Positions 8,389 to 19,345 of a stretch of 43,772 nucleotides of DNA are shown here, piece by piece (within the stretch, counting starts at the first letter, position 1; the number at the start of each line of letters is the position of its first letter). The position numbers were made by a program, and so were the translations under genes. Location of the stretch: contig QCUL01000020.1 of assembly GCA_003210755.1 (NCBI GenBank), positions 1 through 43,772 on the forward strand. Reading direction: 5' to 3'. Origin of the DNA: Synechococcus sp. AG-679-C18. GTDB lineage: Bacteria > Cyanobacteriota > Cyanobacteriia > PCC-6307 > Cyanobiaceae. The notes under the pieces are model-generated. The model did no database searches. It was not told the DNA's origin and saw nothing but the letters and a program-made list of their open reading frames with translations.

Positions 8389-10224
8389 ATGCGCAGCAAC
8401 GGATGCGGCGACCTGCGCGACACGCACATCGACGAAACCGTTCAGCTCTGCGGCTGGGTGGATCGCCGCCGCGATCATGGGGGGGTGATTTTCATCGACC
8501 TTCGTGACCGCAGTGGCACCGTTCAGGTCACCGTGGATCCAGACCTCTCCACCAATGCATTTGCTGTGGCCGAACACCTGCGCAGCGAATCTGTGTTGCA
8601 GGTTCTGGGAAAAGTCAGAGCCCGACCAGCTGAGGCCCTGAATGATCGATTGGCGACTGGTGCGGTGGAAGTTGTAGCAAGCAATATCAATGTCCTTAAC
8701 AGCGTCAAAGGCACCCTCCCTTTCGCTGTATCGATACACGACGAAGAAAACACACGCGAAGAGCTTCGCCTCCGCCACCGCTTTTTAGATCTGCGCCGCA
8801 AGCGCATGAACGACAACCTGCGCTTGCGTGCACACACCATCCAAACGGCTCGACGCTTCCTCGAAGACGAGGGGTTCATCGAAGTGGAAACTCCGGTGCT
8901 CACACGCTCAACCCCAGAAGGAGCAAGGGATTACATCCTTCCAAGCCGCGTTTGTGGTGGCGAATGGTTTGCACTTCCGCAGTCTCCACAGCTGTTCAAG
9001 CAGTTGCTGATGGTGGGAGGAATTGAGCGCTATTACCAAGTGGCTCGCTGCTTCCGAGATGAGGATCTGAGGGCGGATCGACAGCCAGAGTTCACCCAGC
9101 TGGACATGGAGATGAGCTTCATGGACCAGGAACAGATTCTTGAGCTCAACGAACGTCTCATTGCAGCGATATGGAGCAAAGTCAAAGGCGTTGACCTCCC
9201 GCTCCCTTTCCCTCGCATCACCTGGCATGAGGCGATGGAGCGCTACGGCACCGATCGACCTGACACCAGGTACGGCATGGAACTCACCAATGTGAGCGAC
9301 ATTGTTAAAGACATGGGCTTCAAAGTGTTCAGTGGAGCTGTGACGTCAGGTGGATCTGTGAAGTGCATTGCAGTGCCAGGTGGTAACGACGCAGTGTCCA
9401 ACGTGCGCATCAAGCCTGGTGGTGATGTGTTCAGCGAAGCCCAAGCCGCTGGAGCAGGAGGCCTGGCCTTCATCCGCGTGCGAGAAGGCAACGAAATCGA
9501 CACCATTGGGGCCATCAAGGACAACCTTTCAGACGATCAGAAGCAAGTCCTGCTGCAACGCACTGGGGCTTCACCTGGAACCCTGCTGCTTTTTGGTGCT
9601 GGCGATACAGCCACGGTGAACAAAGCCCTGGATCGCGTTCGCCAATTCCTCGCAAGGGAGATGGGAATGGTGAAGCCCGACAGTGAGAACGATCAATGGA
9701 ATTTTCTTTGGGTGGTCGATTTCCCAATGTTCGAATTCAACAGCGATGAAAATCGATTTGAAGCACTGCATCACCCCTTCTGCGCCCCTAACAGGACTGA
9801 CCTTGGTGATAACGCCGATAGCTGGGCTGAAACCCTACCCACAGCGCGGGCACAGGCTTACGACTTGGTCTTAAACGGACTTGAACTTGGTGGTGGCTCC
9901 CTAAGGATCCATGACTCCGCTCTCCAACGTCAGGTGTTAAGCACCATCGGCCTGGCTCCGGACGAAGCCCAGGAACAATTCGGTTTCCTCGTCGATGCGC
10001 TCGACATGGGAGCACCACCGCATGGAGGGCTGGCATTCGGAGTGGACCGAATGGTGATGCTGCTCGCTGGGGAGGAATCAATCCGCGACACCATTGCGTT
10101 CCCGAAAACGCAGCAAGCTCGCTGCCTGATGACCGCTGCCCCTGCAGGGGTCTCTGAGCGGCAACTCGACGATCTGCATGTCGCCAGCACTTGGGTCGAT
10201 CCTGTGACAGAAAACACTGACTAA
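8389..10224 (+). CDS. aspS: Aspartyl-tRNA synthetase, bacterial type
   Basis: It charges tRNA-Asp with aspartate. The 611-residue protein shows an N-terminal OB-fold anticodon-binding domain ([23 protein letters not shown]), and class II motif 2 in [24 protein letters not shown] insertion occupies the middle (about residues 300-410, typical of bacterial AspRS). Motif 3 is [15 protein letters not shown] near the C-terminus. ATG 8389 is preferred over the in-frame GTG at 8356 because the protein then starts with the family's usual [14 protein letters not shown] lead. Confidence 0.95.
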   Translation: MRSNGCGDLRDTHIDETVQLCGWVDRRRDHGGVIFIDLRDRSGTVQVTVDPDLSTNAFAVAEHLRSESVLQVLGKVRARPAEALNDRLATGAVEVVASNINVLNSVKGTLPFAVSIHDEENTREELRLRHRFLDLRRKRMNDNLRLRAHTIQTARRFLEDEGFIEVETPVLTRSTPEGARDYILPSRVCGGEWFALPQSPQLFKQLLMVGGIERYYQVARCFRDEDLRADRQPEFTQLDMEMSFMDQEQILELNERLIAAIWSKVKGVDLPLPFPRITWHEAMERYGTDRPDTRYGMELTNVSDIVKDMGFKVFSGAVTSGGSVKCIAVPGGNDAVSNVRIKPGGDVFSEAQAAGAGGLAFIRVREGNEIDTIGAIKDNLSDDQKQVLLQRTGASPGTLLLFGAGDTATVNKALDRVRQFLAREMGMVKPDSENDQWNFLWVVDFPMFEFNSDENRFEALHHPFCAPNRTDLGDNADSWAETLPTARAQAYDLVLNGLELGGGSLRIHDSALQRQVLSTIGLAPDEAQEQFGFLVDALDMGAPPHGGLAFGVDRMVMLLAGEESIRDTIAFPKTQQARCLMTAAPAGVSERQLDDLHVASTWVDPVTENTD

Positions 10225-10314
10225 GTCGAGCAAACCGGAACAGAAACCAACGTTTCTGCACACCAACTGGCTTAAACCGAGACTCTTGAGATAACACATC
10301 GAATTCTCAAAGCG

Positions 10315-11445
10315 TTGTCGACCAGCTCCTCATCGACGGGATCTAACCCGATCCGCTGGAGCGGCGGCAATGATCTCTTGCGTCTTTATCTGCAAGACAT
10401 CGGTCGAGTGGATCTGCTCACCGCAGAAGAAGAAGTTCTTTTGTCGCGTCTCGTGCAGCAATACGAGCGCCTGAAGCGTGAGGAACGTCAATTCGCCGAA
10501 GAACACCCTGCCATTGAGATGCTTCTGTCTCTGGAGGAACTTCAGCAAAGAGAAGCCAACCATCTCTCTCACTGGCCCACCAGGCAGGAATGGGCCCGGG
10601 CCGCGGAGTTGCCACTTGAAGAGCTCAACTCTCTGCTCAACAAGGGCTATGAAACATGGGCAGGGTTGATCTCCTCCGACAGCCGTGCATTGCAGCGTCG
10701 TCTACGAGAGGGACGGAAGGCTCGTGACCGGATGATCCAGGCCAATCTGCGGTTGGTGGTGGCAGTGGCGAAGAAATACCAACATCGGGGCATGGAACTG
10801 CTGGATCTGGTGCAAGAGGGCACCTTGGGGCTCGAGCGGGCGGTCGAAAAATTTGATTCCACCCGAGGCTTTCGGTTCAGTACCTACTCCTACTGGTGGA
10901 TTCGCCAAGGGATTACAAGGGCCATTGCCACACAAAGCCGAACGATCCGCTTGCCCGTTCACATCACCGAAAAACTCAACCGAATCAAACGGGTGCAGCA
11001 AGAGATTGCCAGCAATGAAGGACGCACCGCATCAATGTCAGATCTGGCCAGGGAACTCAGCGTCAGCGAGGACACAGTGCGTCAAACCCTGGCTCGCGTT
11101 CCGCGTTCGGTGTCTCTCGAGACCAAAGTCGGTCGTGATCAAGACACTCAACTTGGAGAACTGCTGGAAGACGTTCATGCCACACCGGAGCAAACCCTTA
11201 CCCGCGATGCACTCCACGACGATCTCGAACATTTGCTTGATGAGCTGACGCCGAGAGAAGCAACGGTGATTCGCTTTCGCTTCGGGCTCGAAGACGACAC
11301 ACCCCGAACCCTCGCCCAGATCGGCGAAGACATGAACCTCTCTAGAGAAAGGGTGCGTCAGATCGAAACCCGAGCACTCCTGAAACTGCGTCAGCCCCAG
11401 CGTCGTTTGAAGGTACGCGATTACATCCAGGCACTGGATTCCTGA
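10315..11445 (+). CDS. Group 2 (non-essential RpoD-like) sigma factor
   Basis: A sigma-70 family member of 376 residues. Region 1.2 is NDLLRLYLQDIGRVDLLTAEEE. Regions 2.1-2.4 run through NLRLVVAVAKKYQHRGMELLDLVQEGTLGL and FSTYSYWWIRQGITRAI. Regions 3 and 4 follow, the latter with LAQIGEDMNLSRERVRQIE. Region 1.1 is short, as in cyanobacterial group 2 factors that direct stress or nutrient responses. The only reasonable start is a TTG at 10315; no ATG or GTG precedes the conserved region in frame. Which of the several picocyanobacterial paralogues it is cannot be decided here. Confidence 0.9.
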   Translation: MSTSSSSTGSNPIRWSGGNDLLRLYLQDIGRVDLLTAEEEVLLSRLVQQYERLKREERQFAEEHPAIEMLLSLEELQQREANHLSHWPTRQEWARAAELPLEELNSLLNKGYETWAGLISSDSRALQRRLREGRKARDRMIQANLRLVVAVAKKYQHRGMELLDLVQEGTLGLERAVEKFDSTRGFRFSTYSYWWIRQGITRAIATQSRTIRLPVHITEKLNRIKRVQQEIASNEGRTASMSDLARELSVSEDTVRQTLARVPRSVSLETKVGRDQDTQLGELLEDVHATPEQTLTRDALHDDLEHLLDELTPREATVIRFRFGLEDDTPRTLAQIGEDMNLSRERVRQIETRALLKLRQPQRRLKVRDYIQALDS

Positions 11446-11602
11446 ACCAAAAAGAAACTGAGCTGCTTATTCGCACGTACTTAATATTGTTCTGAGTTGA
11501 GGACGGCCTCGGTGATGATCGCTGAGCGCATCCGCGACCTCAATGTTTTGGCACAACATGGTGCGTGAGTGATCTGTGTGTGTGCAGCGTCTTCGGAATC
11601 AT

Positions 11603-11631
11603 AAAAAAACAGTCTGGAGGCTGCTCAGCCT
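11603..11631 (-). terminator. Weak candidate terminator after the SDR gene
   Basis: AGGCTG (11618-11623) pairs with CAGCCT (11626-11631). On the minus strand a run of seven T (11609-11603) follows after eight further bases. The location just past the stop of the minus-strand SDR gene fits, but the gap between stem and T-run is longer than usual. Confidence 0.35.
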
Positions 11632-11647
11632 TGTGAAACATTCGCCA

Positions 11648-12382
11648 TCAATCCAAGCTTGAACTCACAGCAATTTCAAACGGCACCGCCCGATTGGGAA
11701 GTCGCAACAACTCAGCGCTCATCGAGGCGATGTCCTCGGGCTGAGTCATTGCCTGAGCTTCCATCGATTGCGCGGGCCATCTGTCGCTTGGCCCGCTGCG
11801 AACCGCTGCGGCCATATCGGTGTTCACCCAGCCAGGACAGATGGCCGTCACCCGAATTCCAGCCTCCCAGCCCTCGTTGCGCATGGTCTGGCACAAACCA
11901 AGCAGAGCAAATTTACTGGCGCTGTATGCCGCTAAACGCCCCTTGCTGCGCTTGCCGCTCATCGAAACCATGACCTGAATACGACCCTCTCCATGAGACG
12001 CCAACTGCGACCAAGCAGCACGAGTCAACCACCAAGGCCCCATCAGATTCACGTCCATCGTATGGGTGATCTCTGACTCTTCATGTTGCTCAAACAACAG
12101 CGGCACACGACTAAAAATGCCGGCGCTGTGGATCACGCTGTCGAAGCCACCAAAATGATTTGCAGTCGCCTCAACCCAGTCCTGAGCCGTCGCAGGATCC
12201 TCTGCAAGGTAAGGATGCAGCAGCAAACGGTCGCAGCCAACCCACTTAGGATCCAGAGCGCTTCCTCTAAGGGAATCAAGATCCCGAAGGCCAAGGCTGA
12301 GACGATGACCATCGTTGAGAGCTCTCTCTGCGATAGCCCGGCCGATCCCACGACTTGCACCGCTGATCAAAAGTGTGCGCAC
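11648..12382 (-). CDS. Short-chain dehydrogenase/reductase, substrate unknown
   Basis: A classical SDR of 244 residues. The cofactor loop GASRGIG sits at residues 8-14. It also has HSAGIFS (the NAG-like motif), SMSGKRSKGRLAAYSASKFAL with catalytic Ser, Tyr and Lys, and ICPGWVNTDM. An Arg after the first strand region (GLRDLDSL) suggests NADP(H), but this is only an inference. The gene is divergent from pyrG with 53 bases between starts. The substrate cannot be predicted from sequence or neighbours. Confidence 0.85.
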   Translation of the reverse strand: MRTLLISGASRGIGRAIAERALNDGHRLSLGLRDLDSLRGSALDPKWVGCDRLLLHPYLAEDPATAQDWVEATANHFGGFDSVIHSAGIFSRVPLLFEQHEESEITHTMDVNLMGPWWLTRAAWSQLASHGEGRIQVMVSMSGKRSKGRLAAYSASKFALLGLCQTMRNEGWEAGIRVTAICPGWVNTDMAAAVRSGPSDRWPAQSMEAQAMTQPEDIASMSAELLRLPNRAVPFEIAVSSSLD

Positions 12383-12417
12383 GGCTAACGAGTCGATGGT
12401 CTACAGCTGTAAATTGA

Positions 12418-14714
<2,297 letters not shown>

Positions 14715-14877
14715 AGACACAAGCAAACACCCTTCAAATTGATCTTAAAAAAGTAGTAAATGACACATAACTGACCAAAAACATAAATTATTTGAAAGAA
14801 TTGAATAAGCTGAGTATTCAGTGAGTTATGCCTGAGTGATGCCTTATTAGCTCTCAAAACATTAAGCAAAAACAACT

Positions 14878-17800
14878 ATGCCAATCCCTTCATGGGCTAC
14901 TATTTTTTCAGAAAATTTTAGGTCAAGAAGAAGAACAAATATTTACTACTCTGCTGAAGCTAATTCCTATCAACTCAGTGACAATGAAGATGCGATCATT
15001 CTGAAAAACCGCAGAGGAAAAGCTTTTAGCAAGAAAGCATCAAGAAGCCGAGATATCATTGGAGCTACGAAAACAAAAGACGGCTTCTCTGTCTTGATAG
15101 AGGGAACTGATATTCAACTGAATGAGCGGTACAGAGTCCTATATGCCAACACGGATGGGATCATAACATCGAGAACTAACTGGAGCACTGAAACACCTTT
15201 AAACAAGGGCTATGAAGAAGACAGTATTTCAAATAAACCTGGCCAAATATCATCTCTATCCAATATCTTCAATACAGCATCTGCGGATACTGATTCAAAC
15301 GGAGTTGTAGACGGAAGCGAGTTAATCGCCTACCAAATTCATCAGAATGGATCGGCGATTACATTAAGCAACCGCAAAGGAAAAACCTTTAATGATCTGA
15401 CATCAAGGAACTGGGATGTAACCCATATTGCCAAAACACTAGGGGGGGATGGCTTTGCAGTATTAAGAGAAGGAGCTAATAGAAAGTCTGGTTTATTTAG
15501 AGTCTGGTATACGAACCGTTTCGGAGTTATAACATCTGGAACCAAATGGAAGTCAAGATTACAACTTGCAAGCGAGGGACATGAAGAGCAGTTTGCAATC
15601 GATTTCGATGGAGATGGGTATATTGGAGAACAACCAGAAGATGATTTCAGCAACACCGCAGAAACAACCGGAACGATCGCTACCGGGAGCAGTGTCACCG
15701 GCGAATTAGAGACACCAGGTGACAACGACTGGTTTAGAATTATTCTGGACAAAGCCTATACCTACCATTTTAAAGTTAGCGGCGACTCCCTTAGTGATTC
15801 GTTTCTCAAGTTATACAATAGCGCAGGGGAAGTTCTTGCTTCCAATGACGACTACGATGGAAGCCTTGATAGTGAGATTCGGAATTTCAATGCTACTGAA
15901 TCCGGGATTTATTATCTAGACATTAGTGGTTATAACGATACGCTTACAGGGACTTACTCCTTGTATGCCGAACAAATCACTCCTCCAAACATTAATGATG
16001 GAGTAGCTGCCTATAGAATTGTTGGATCGACTGAACAAGGCAACACGCTTTCAGTCCAATTGCTATCAGCTGATCCTGACGGAAATGGAAGCCCTGTTTT
16101 TACATGGCAAAAGTCAAGCGATAACGGACAATCATGGGTTGTAGCGGGTACAGAATCTCAGTTAGTGATCGACTCTTCCTTACAAGGGCATAAGATAAGG
16201 GTGAATGTAAATTATATTGATGGGGAAGATTTTAATGAAAACTCTATGACCCAGGTAGTGGATATTCCAAACATTAATGATGGAGTAGCTGCCTATAGAA
16301 TTGTTGGATCGACTGAACAAGGCAACACGCTTTCAGTCCAATTGCTATCAGCTGATCCTGACGGAAATGGAAGCCCTGTTTTTACATGGCAAAAGTCAAG
16401 CGATAACGGACAATCATGGGTTGTAGCGGGTACAGAATCTCAGTTAGTGATCGACTCTTCCTTACAAGGGCATAAGATAAGGGTGAATGTAAATTATGTT
16501 GATGGGGAAGATTTTAATGAAAACTCTCTGACCCAGGTAGTAGATATTCCCACTTTATCCCTAGACGATTATGGGAACTCATCTGGATCCAGTGGAAATC
16601 TTAAAGTAAATGGTTCAAACTCTGGAAATTTAGAATTCATAGGTGATCGTGATTGGTTTAAAGTTACTCTTGAGAAAGATATTACGTATGAATTCATAGT
16701 GACTGGGAACACTTTGAGTGATACATATTTAAGACTTTACGATAGATCCGGGAGCTTAGTCGGCTTCAATGATGATTACGGCAACACTTTCAACAGCAAA
16801 ATCGGCGATTTTAGCGCCACCACTTCAGGGAACTACTATTTAGATGTTGGTGCATACAACGATCTCTCCACTGGAACTTATGACATATTCGCCAACGAGA
16901 TCATCTCAGAACCATCTGGATTTAGCTTAGAAGATGGATATGGTCAGATCGATGCAAAAGCTGCTTTTGAGAAACATTTTAATATCAACCTTCCTACAGT
17001 AGCTCTTCCAGGAGACGATCAATGGGCCTTAAATAATATCAACATTGCAGCAGTATGGGAACCAAATGGAAGCTTTTCAGGTGCTACAGGCAGTGGAACA
17101 ACTGTCGCAGTTATAGACACCGGAATTGATTACAATCACATCGAGTTTCAAGACAAAATTGTAGGAGGTTACGACTTCGTTGACAATGACGATATCGCCG
17201 ACGATCTTAACAATCATGGTACGCATGTTGCAGGAATAATTGTAGGAACTAATGATGGATTCGGTGTTACAGGTGTCGCTTTTGATGCAAAAGTTATGCC
17301 AATTAAAGTACTTGATGCAGACGGTATTGGATTCACTTCAGATATCATTGCAGGAATTTACTATGCTGCCAATTCAGATATCAAAGTCGATGTAATCAAC
17401 CTCTCTTTAGGGGGTGGCCAGAATAGTGCTGCAATGCAGAATGCAATTCACTATGCAACAGATAGAGATATTGTTGTCGTCATGGCGGCTGGTAACGAGG
17501 GGGGATCTTTACCTACAAGTCCTGCAATCAATGCCGTCAACTATGGATTAGCTGTAGGTGCAGTTAATCAAGATGGGAATCTTACTAGCTTCTCAAACCA
17601 AGCCGGAACATTACTTGATTATGTAACAGCTCCAGGAGAAAATATTACATCTGCGATCACTCGCAATCGTTACGCTACATATAGTGGAACATCAATGGCT
17701 GCTCCATTCGTATCAGGAGTAGCGTCTTTACTATCGGGATACGATTCAAGCCTTACAACGGAGCAAATAGAAAATCTTTTAACATCAACTTCTCATAATA

Positions 17801-18162
17801 GTATTTCCTCAAGCACTTCTCAAAACGCAAATAATTACGACGGACTGACCAATACAAGAAGCTTGATTACCCTAGAAACTCTTAATGATTTTACAAATGA
17901 TGACCTCACCAATCCTTTGATTGGAATTTTTGGAGGAGACGCAACGAGCAGAAAGCAAAATGCCTCCAAAATCACATCGCAACAAGGCTCTGATTTAAGC
18001 GACTTTGATTATTTCGAAATTCTTGACCCCCTAACCAATAACTTTGCAGCGCTCGCTTTCGATAGTGATACCGAATCAGATCGCTTATCTACATTAAACG
18101 AGCTACTTTCCAACAATTATTTCGAATCTTTCGAAATAGATCAAAAATGGTCAATCGCATGA
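14878..18162 (+). CDS. Large secreted subtilisin-like serine protease with PPC and repeat domains
   Basis: The 1094-residue product has no N-terminal signal peptide. Order of parts: two copies of a roughly 64-residue module (about 39-102 and 160-224); an EF-hand loop after the first (D137-E148, D-x-D-x-N-G-x2-D-x2-E) and a partial one after the second (from D242); a pre-peptidase C-terminal (PPC) type domain (about 254-368). Then come two nearly identical 94-residue repeats (370-463, 464-557), a second PPC-like domain (about 558-680) and a peptidase S8 domain (about 710-980). The catalytic triad is intact: D747 (VIDTGID), H780 (NHGTHVAG), S939 (SGTSMAAP), with oxyanion N873. A 110-residue tail without RTX nonapeptides follows. 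With a type I exporter encoded next door, secretion by that machine is the natural inference. The gene is AT-richer than pyrG/queE. Confidence 0.88.
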   Translation: MPIPSWATIFSENFRSRRRTNIYYSAEANSYQLSDNEDAIILKNRRGKAFSKKASRSRDIIGATKTKDGFSVLIEGTDIQLNERYRVLYANTDGIITSRTNWSTETPLNKGYEEDSISNKPGQISSLSNIFNTASADTDSNGVVDGSELIAYQIHQNGSAITLSNRKGKTFNDLTSRNWDVTHIAKTLGGDGFAVLREGANRKSGLFRVWYTNRFGVITSGTKWKSRLQLASEGHEEQFAIDFDGDGYIGEQPEDDFSNTAETTGTIATGSSVTGELETPGDNDWFRIILDKAYTYHFKVSGDSLSDSFLKLYNSAGEVLASNDDYDGSLDSEIRNFNATESGIYYLDISGYNDTLTGTYSLYAEQITPPNINDGVAAYRIVGSTEQGNTLSVQLLSADPDGNGSPVFTWQKSSDNGQSWVVAGTESQLVIDSSLQGHKIRVNVNYIDGEDFNENSMTQVVDIPNINDGVAAYRIVGSTEQGNTLSVQLLSADPDGNGSPVFTWQKSSDNGQSWVVAGTESQLVIDSSLQGHKIRVNVNYVDGEDFNENSLTQVVDIPTLSLDDYGNSSGSSGNLKVNGSNSGNLEFIGDRDWFKVTLEKDITYEFIVTGNTLSDTYLRLYDRSGSLVGFNDDYGNTFNSKIGDFSATTSGNYYLDVGAYNDLSTGTYDIFANEIISEPSGFSLEDGYGQIDAKAAFEKHFNINLPTVALPGDDQWALNNINIAAVWEPNGSFSGATGSGTTVAVIDTGIDYNHIEFQDKIVGGYDFVDNDDIADDLNNHGTHVAGIIVGTNDGFGVTGVAFDAKVMPIKVLDADGIGFTSDIIAGIYYAANSDIKVDVINLSLGGGQNSAAMQNAIHYATDRDIVVVMAAGNEGGSLPTSPAINAVNYGLAVGAVNQDGNLTSFSNQAGTLLDYVTAPGENITSAITRNRYATYSGTSMAAPFVSGVASLLSGYDSSLTTEQIENLLTSTSHNSISSSTSQNANNYDGLTNTRSLITLETLNDFTNDDLTNPLIGIFGGDATSRKQNASKITSQQGSDLSDFDYFEILDPLTNNFAALAFDSDTESDRLSTLNELLSNNYFESFEIDQKWSIA
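15985..16548 (+). repeat. Two tandem 282-bp direct repeats inside the protease gene
   Basis: Copies at 15985-16266 and 16267-16548 are directly adjacent and in frame (94 codons each). I see only three differences: ATT/GTT (Ile to Val), ATG/CTG (Met to Leu) and a silent GTG/GTA near the end. Such identity points to recent duplication or gene conversion. Each unit looks like an immunoglobulin-like beta module (VFTWQKSSDNGQSW in the middle), of the kind that extends surface or secreted proteins. Confidence 0.95.
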
Positions 18163-18538
18163 GGTTCTAAATCAATTTGCTATGCATCAAACTCTTTCCC
18201 TAAGACTTGAAAGCACTATACAACATATAATTTTCACTTCAACACAAGAGCCGCAAGGTTTCAAGATAATTCCTAAATATTTTCATAGGCTAATTATTAA
18301 AGCTTCTTTACGGCTCATTTCTTACCATTGCCAAGCCTATGTTGAATCAACGCCAAAAATCGATCGCACGACCCAGGATTCATTCAAGACTCAACCTGAT
18401 ATGTAGAGGATTTTCAATGTTTAAATAATAGGCAATTCAAACGGAATCGTTGCTCGAATCAAGCAATGAAAAGCACGTCATCTGCGAATATTTGTAAATC
18501 GCAAGACAGATTTTGTCGCATCAATATGGCTTTGATGA
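18163..18538. other. Intergenic stretch between protease and parvulin genes
   Basis: About 375 AT-rich bases. A 74-codon plus frame (18182-18406) has neither a ribosome site nor recognisable features. I see no convincing terminator after the protease gene. The promoter of the parvulin-exporter-adaptor operon presumably lies at the right end. Confidence 0.35.
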
Positions 18539-19345
18539 ATGTCTCAGTCACGATCTGCACCAATCAAACAGTTTAAATTAATGGATATGAAAGATTGCCT
18601 CCCAATTATTCAAGAGCAGCTCAGCAGCCTGGATAAAAGCACGATCGACTTACTCAGACGAGGCGACCAATTGAGCCCGTTGATAAGACGTTTGTTCATG
18701 GAAGTAACCACCCAGGAGCTGACAGCGTCTCCTGAACTTCTTCAGCAAGCAGTTAGAACGCATTGCCAGAAAGAGAAGCTCAACAACGAAGAAGCCTTGG
18801 AATCCTGGCTAAACGAGCGCTGCATCAGCCAAGACGAACTTCTCCTGCAGCTCAGTCTTCCGATCAAGCTCAACAAACTGGCCATGGATACATTTTCGGG
18901 AAAAGCAGAGGCACGATTTCTACAGCGCAAAGAAGAACTCGATCAGGCCACTTACAGCCTGCTGCGGGTCAAAGATTCAGGGCTTGCTCATGAGCTCTAT
19001 CTTCAATTAGAAGCTGGTGAAGCCAATTTTCAACACGTAGCAAGCCAATTCAGTGAAGGGCCGGAGCAGCGCAGTGGTGGTCAGGTGGGGCCAGCCCCAT
19101 TAGCACGTGCCCACCCCAAGCTGCATCAACGATTGCGAACGGCCACTCCTGGGATTGTTCTCGAGCCCTTAGCGATCGAAACTTGGTGGGTCGTGGCGCG
19201 CTTGGATGAGCGTATGGAGGCCAGCTTTGATGACTCAATGCATCAACGCATGGCGAGCGAACTTCTTGAGCAGTGGCTCCAGACAGAGACCAACCATCTC
19301 CTCAAAGCCGTTTGCACCAGCAGAAACTCTCAAGGCCAGACCTGA
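18539..19345 (+). CDS. Parvulin-type (PpiC) peptidyl-prolyl isomerase-like protein of the exporter operon
   Basis: This 268-residue protein has an N-terminal helical SurA/PrsA-like part (about 20-130). A parvulin-type domain follows (about 133-230: YSLLRVKD, FQHVASQFSEGPEQRSGGQVGPAPLARAHPKL, then LEPLAIETWWVVARLDER). It lacks a signal peptide, so it should act in the cytoplasm, perhaps keeping the substrate unfolded for export. Its stop overlaps the ATG of the ABC exporter (TGATG), a strong operon link. Parvulin plus ABC exporter plus HlyD is a recurring cyanobacterial arrangement. Alternative starts are ATG 18581 and 18587. Isomerase activity is not certain. Confidence 0.8.
   Translation: MSQSRSAPIKQFKLMDMKDCLPIIQEQLSSLDKSTIDLLRRGDQLSPLIRRLFMEVTTQELTASPELLQQAVRTHCQKEKLNNEEALESWLNERCISQDELLLQLSLPIKLNKLAMDTFSGKAEARFLQRKEELDQATYSLLRVKDSGLAHELYLQLEAGEANFQHVASQFSEGPEQRSGGQVGPAPLARAHPKLHQRLRTATPGIVLEPLAIETWWVVARLDERMEASFDDSMHQRMASELLEQWLQTETNHLLKAVCTSRNSQGQT

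Noticed and set aside
17400..18162. RTX (GGxGxDxUx) repeats in the protease C-terminus
   Set aside because: The residues were read through and no nonapeptide repeats occur.
18182..18406. 74-codon frame between protease and parvulin genes
   Set aside because: AT-rich, no ribosome site, no recognisable features.
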